Of a stretch of 64,000 nt of DNA, positions 60,199 through 64,000 are shown in pieces. The position numbers and the translations under genes were made by a program. The stretch lies in NCBI GenBank assembly GCA_034190875.2, contig CM067351.1:6225168-6289167 (forward strand), read 5' to 3'. Positions within the stretch are counted from its first letter, which is position 1, and the number at the start of each line of letters is the position of its first letter. Origin of the DNA: Urechis unicinctus. Its lineage: Eukaryota; Annelida; Polychaeta; Xenopneusta; Urechidae. The notes beneath the pieces are model-generated. The model did no database searches and was not told the DNA's origin. It was given only the letters and a program-made list of their open reading frames with translations.

Positions 60199-62871
60199 TT
60201 ATCCCTTGAAAGTGAAGGCAGGCCTTCCCTTGATCCCAAGACCGGAAACACGAAATACGGAACCAGAGAGGGGCATGTTTTCATCCGGGCCCTTGACATT
60301 ACCACAGGTCACGTAGAGGTCAGAATAATCTGGTCCACCGAAGCAACAAGAGGTAATTCTGGTGGCGGGGATGATGACGGACCGCAATACTTCTCCTGTT
60401 GTCGCGATTGATACGTTTGTTACACACAATATATCTATAGTTTCTATTAAACACAAGCTCAAATACTATTATGAGGGTGTTATGTGAAGAAGTACTGGCC
60501 AAAAGCAGCAGATGCTCTTGTTTACTTTGTATTTATCATTGGAGCTTTCAGTACAACTTAATATAATAAATTATATAGACAGCTACTTTAAGATGTAAGG
60601 CATAGAGAATCATTATTACTTGCTATCAAGACCTAAAAGTTTGTGATCATTGATATTTCAGTCAAATGCAGTCACAGGTCTTACAAGTAAACACGTGTAT
60701 CAAGTATTGTTAATGACATCACCTGTATGAGGGTCTATGCAGTGCACCTTGCTGGCTCCATAACCTGCCACCCAGATATGGTCGTTGTTATCAACGCACA
60801 GACCATCAGGATAACCGAGACTTGGGTCAGCAGAGAAGTCAAGCACGATTCTTTTGTTCTCTGTAACGAATATTCAAAATCAGTTTTATATAGCGAAATA
60901 AATACATATAAGTGTTCATTAAGGAATGTGTTTGATCGGCTCTGCTGCTCGGCAGAGATTATCAAATACATATGAGACCTGTATGTGTATATCAGTCGGT
61001 TCGTATACATATAGTGGCATGATTTCTCAAAAAGCAAGCAAGCAGCCCTTAATTACACACGAACCCCTAACATGTTCATACCGCATAACAAACTAAAACT
61101 CAAGCCGTGCATGAACCCTGAATTATCATTAAGAAGTTGGTGAAAATCTCTTGTACAAAGTAAACCCATGGTGAAATGAAACTTGGTTCTAAGCATTCTG
61201 AAGACCTGATGTAATTTCGTAAAGGAGAAGTCTGGTGGGACCTTAAATAAGAAAGGTCGTCAATGACCTTCGATTCATGCCTTTTGTAAACTTTTGAATA
61301 TCCCCTTTAAAACAAAAATAAACAGCTCTCCATGACATTTGACCCTAGTTTAACAATTGCAAATATATAGTCTCGTGTACCAAAATGCGATGATTTAGTC
61401 ATGTTGAATGCTTCAATTGAAAATCATGTAAAGAACAAGAGAGTTTCAAGGTCTGTTGTCCCCGAGTGTACCTATTGTTCCTTCCTGCACGTTAAAGTCG
61501 AATGCGTACAGTGTTCCTGGTATCGAGTCCGCATAGAACATGGTTTTATTGTCAGCCGTCCACCCTAATCCATTGGATACAGTCACACCGTCCATATGAT
61601 GCCGCAGCCCTATCTTTCCATCATAGCTATACACAGAGCCTCGATTTGGATGGAAGGATTCACGCGCAGGGGTGAGGGGCGGTCCCATTGTTCCTGATGT
61701 GACATAGTACAAGAGATCGTTACTCACGAATGAACAACGCCCGCCATCAGTTGTATCGAATAAAGATATGATGCAGCACAAAGTGGCTTTATGTGATAAA
61801 TACCAGAAAACCCCCACCTAGTTTCCATATCATGCATTCTATCCATTGATTATCAATATGATCAGGTACGTTGAAGAGAACTTACCTGTCCACAATCTGC
61901 CCATGGCGTCACATTTGGCGTCGTTAGGATAGTTTTCGGTGCCTATTTCTACTCCTGTGATATTCGTCACGGTTTCAGTGTCCCATTCTAGGGCGGCGAT
62001 GTACTGACCTTTGCTGATGACGTAGTTCCCGTCGTCTTTGGGGATGACGAAATGCACCTCGTCATCTAACACCGGTTAGGGTAAAAACAATAAAGATAAA
62101 ACATTTGTTTTACCACGAAAGGATATCTAGTTTTAACTTAAAAGCAGAGTCAGGTCAACATTTTAAACCTCTACGATTGATAGCGCAAAATTATTTCCAT
62201 TCATCAGCCCATGATCGATTCTCATCAGCAACAAAGAACTAACATTATGATCGTGCTAAGTGATTCGTGGGATTATTGTTCACGCTAAGGTAGCGGAATT
62301 GTAATACTGAGATATACTAGCCCTGATATGGACTGATCCTTATCGCATTTCTCAAGTAAACGTATGGCTTGCAACATAACCACAGCATTTACTAAACACA
62401 TACATATCGTCATGAGTGTAGCCTTGTATGGATTCAAGAAAGATAATGACATTTTCGCTCACTGCCCAAATAGAAACAAAATTATTATACGGTAACATCA
62501 TAACGTTTCCTAACTGGTCCTTAGATGTTTATTGATGTCCGTGAAAGTTCGAAAATGTCAATCGCATCTGAGCATATATGTATTTTTTAAACGGGGCCTC
62601 TTCTTGGCAGCAATTATAGAGAAGCGATTCTCGTGGAGCGCATTACTAGTATATAAGGTATATATATGAGTGACATGTCCGTGGCATGTTGTGCACATAA
62701 AGTAAACATACCCAGCTGAACTACGGAGTCAGTGCCTGTTTTAGTGTCCAGGCGATGGACTTGGTGCCCATGGATATCGACGTAGATGAGTTCTTGCGTT
62801 GCCTCCACCCAGTGAGGTCCTTCCCCAAGCACAGGACAAGTGTTCTTGGCTGCTACCTCCACGGACGACAT
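60199..62871 (-). CDS. RGN: SMP-30/regucalcin (gluconolactonase family), complete 5-exon gene
   Basis: Exons 62871-62712, 62065-61886, 61693-61472, 60860-60723 and 60395-60199 join with phase-1 introns throughout to 897 nt (298 aa; mammalian regucalcin is 299). The protein is a six-bladed beta-propeller, a metal-dependent lactonase of the cytosol. Metal ligands are present: E17 in LGEGPHW, N154 in VSNGLGW, and D207 in YPDGLCVD, equivalent to human E18, N154 and D204. Other family marks are LWTGTM, SCCFGGPDYSDLYVTC and the C-terminal GLGIKGRPAF. Two residues that line the human substrate pocket differ: human R101 aligns with Y99 and human E121 with a proline, while N101 (human N103) is kept. 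The physiological substrate may therefore differ; invertebrate members also include luciferin-regenerating enzymes. The ATG at 62871 aligns with the mammalian start. Confidence 0.95.
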
Positions 62872-62877
62872 GACCTG

Positions 62878-63640
62878 GATGACATTGTGAATTCAATATC
62901 AATCAACAATAGCTCGAACAAACCTCAAGATAACGTGGTCAATATTAAGTTACTTGTCCCTTGGTCACTACAATTGACTGGTCAGATTATAGATATAGTT
63001 TTTACAGGTGTTGTTAGCTTTTATAAAATACATACTTAGCTTGTGTGTCGAACTGCCGCCAAATTCCCCAGTGTGCATGATGCACCAGTGAAGAGGCTTG
63101 GCTGACCCATAAAAGTCTTTCTAACGACATAAGCTGTCAGTGGGGTCTGATGTATTAGAATGTTTTGGACGAGTTCAAGTGGGTCATACAAAGTCTCAAT
63201 TTCCCATGATCCAGGCGTGCAGTTAGTCGTGTGGTCTATATTCTACAACCCGTGGTCTGTGATACAGCCTGTCAGATAGGCGTGTGTTGGATGACATAGT
63301 GAGTTCAATATCGGTCCACACTAGCTCTAACAAACCAATCTTAAGCTTAAGTGGTAAATATTACGTTACTCGTCCCTGGGCCACAACAATTGACTGTTAA
63401 GATTACAGGTATATTGTAGTTTTTATGAATTGCATACTTAGCTTGTGTGTCGGACCGCCGCCGAATTCCCCAGTGTGTATGCACCAGTGAAGAGACTGGC
63501 TGACCCAGACAAGTCTTTCTAGCGACGTAAGCAGTCGGTGGGGTGAGATGCAGTAGAAGGTGTGGGACGAGTCCAAGTGGGTGGTACAAAGTCTCAACGA
63601 TCTTATGCATGCATCAGTGAGTGCGCAAACATCCCGAGTG
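62878..63640. repeat. Tandem duplication of about 0.4 kb in the regucalcin 5' flank
   Basis: Copy 1 (about 62878-63285) and copy 2 (about 63290-63640) share long blocks, including TACTTAGCTTGTGTGTCG, AATTCCCCAGTGTG, CACCAGTGAAGAG, GGCTGACCCA and AAGTCTTTCTA. They diverge by scattered substitutions and small indels (offset 412 falling to about 402). Copy 1 begins within ten bases of the regucalcin start codon, so the duplicated block is the promoter / 5' untranslated region. Confidence 0.88.
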
Positions 63641-63731
63641 CCCCCTCCAGTCGAATAATCAACCCAACAATTTTTTGGGTGAAAATATAAGGCCTCAAGA
63701 TCAAACACGTACTAACTGCTTTCTAACCTGG

Positions 63732-63905
63732 GGTGTGTGTCTGTGTGTGTGTGTGTGTGTGTGGGGTGGGGAGGGGGGGGGGGGGGTTGCGGAGGGAGTG
63801 CGACCAAGAATAGCTGCATTAATGGCAAGCTATGTTTATGTGCAAGGTGGTTGCGAGTTCATGTTCTGGTCAATAGCTGCATTAATGGCAAGCTAGGTAT
63901 ATGTG
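63732..63905 (+). repeat. GT/G-rich tract and 63-bp duplication at the right edge
   Basis: A (GT)n run followed by G-rich sequence (63738-63787). Then AATAGCTGCATTAATGGCAA occurs at 63809 and again at 63872, a direct duplication of 63 bases that ends where the HEATR4-like exon copy begins. Confidence 0.85.
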
Positions 63906-64000
63906 CCAGACGGCATCTTCCAGCAAGTCGGGCGGGAGTTCAACGTACTCTAGATAACACACGGCCCTGACGCCCGTAGCTGACCGCGAGGTGGCCGTCA
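63906..64000 (+). pseudogene. Partial near-identical copy of HEATR4-like exon 15, with in-frame stop
   Basis: Bases 63906-64000 match 57065-57159 with a single difference at 63955 (T for the G at 57114). That change turns the GAA of SRE into TAA, so the copied frame stops. The match starts abruptly inside the exon, without the acceptor or upstream coding sequence, and runs off the window. It may be a recent segmental duplication, a retro- or template-switch insertion, or an assembly/haplotype artefact. Confidence 0.85.

Noticed and set aside
60055..60411. 118-codon plus-strand frame
   Set aside because: Antisense shadow of the last regucalcin exon.
60723..60860. Whether an extra regucalcin exon is missing around 62065-62712
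   Set aside because: Alignment by eye across both junctions is gap-free and total length is 298 aa, so no exon is missing.

Overview
This is a window of a eukaryotic, invertebrate metazoan genome. It is AT-rich and intron-rich, with very abundant micro- and minisatellites, a decayed LINE and small hAT-like DNA elements. The proteins look like those of a marine invertebrate (lophotrochozoan or non-vertebrate deuterostome), but the sequence alone does not fix the phylum. There is no sign of bacterial or viral gene organisation.

Three protein-coding genes can be assembled exon by exon with conserved GT-AG boundaries and consistent phases. (1) On the minus strand, 33618 to 20738, a complete 10-exon K+-dependent Na+/Ca2+ exchanger (SLC24/NCKX family, 512 aa) with both alpha repeats and the ion-binding acidic residues intact. 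(2) On the plus strand, 39377 to 58055, a 15-exon HEAT-repeat protein resembling HEATR4 (1362 aa as modelled), with a long disordered tail carrying polyglutamine and an SR-like motif. (3) On the minus strand, 62871 to 60199, a complete 5-exon SMP-30/regucalcin (298 aa). The exchanger and the HEAT gene are divergently arranged around a 3.3 kb intergenic stretch; the HEAT gene and regucalcin converge. The exchanger and regucalcin both belong broadly to calcium handling, but nothing in the sequence shows co-regulation.

Bases 1 to about 20 kb hold no convincing multi-exon gene. They hold a 5'-truncated non-LTR retrotransposon (about 2150-3355, minus) and at least four diverged, colinear copies of a long unnamed repeat (A about 3.5-6.7 kb, B 9.06-11.5 kb, C 12.85-14.64 kb, D 15.06-19.07 kb), recognised by a shared ordered series of short conserved blocks. 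A 27-bp minisatellite of about 1 kb has expanded inside copy D.

The most striking structure is how minisatellites hug exons. A 36-bp array after HEATR4-like exon 9 repeats the exon end plus its 5' splice site about 21 times. A 10-bp UG-rich array leads straight into the 3' splice site of exon 7. A 39-bp array leads into exon 12. A 34-bp array starts about 40 bp after an exchanger exon. At the right edge of the window the sequence becomes a near-identical copy of part of the last HEATR4-like exon with an in-frame stop, which marks either a recent duplication or an assembly artefact.
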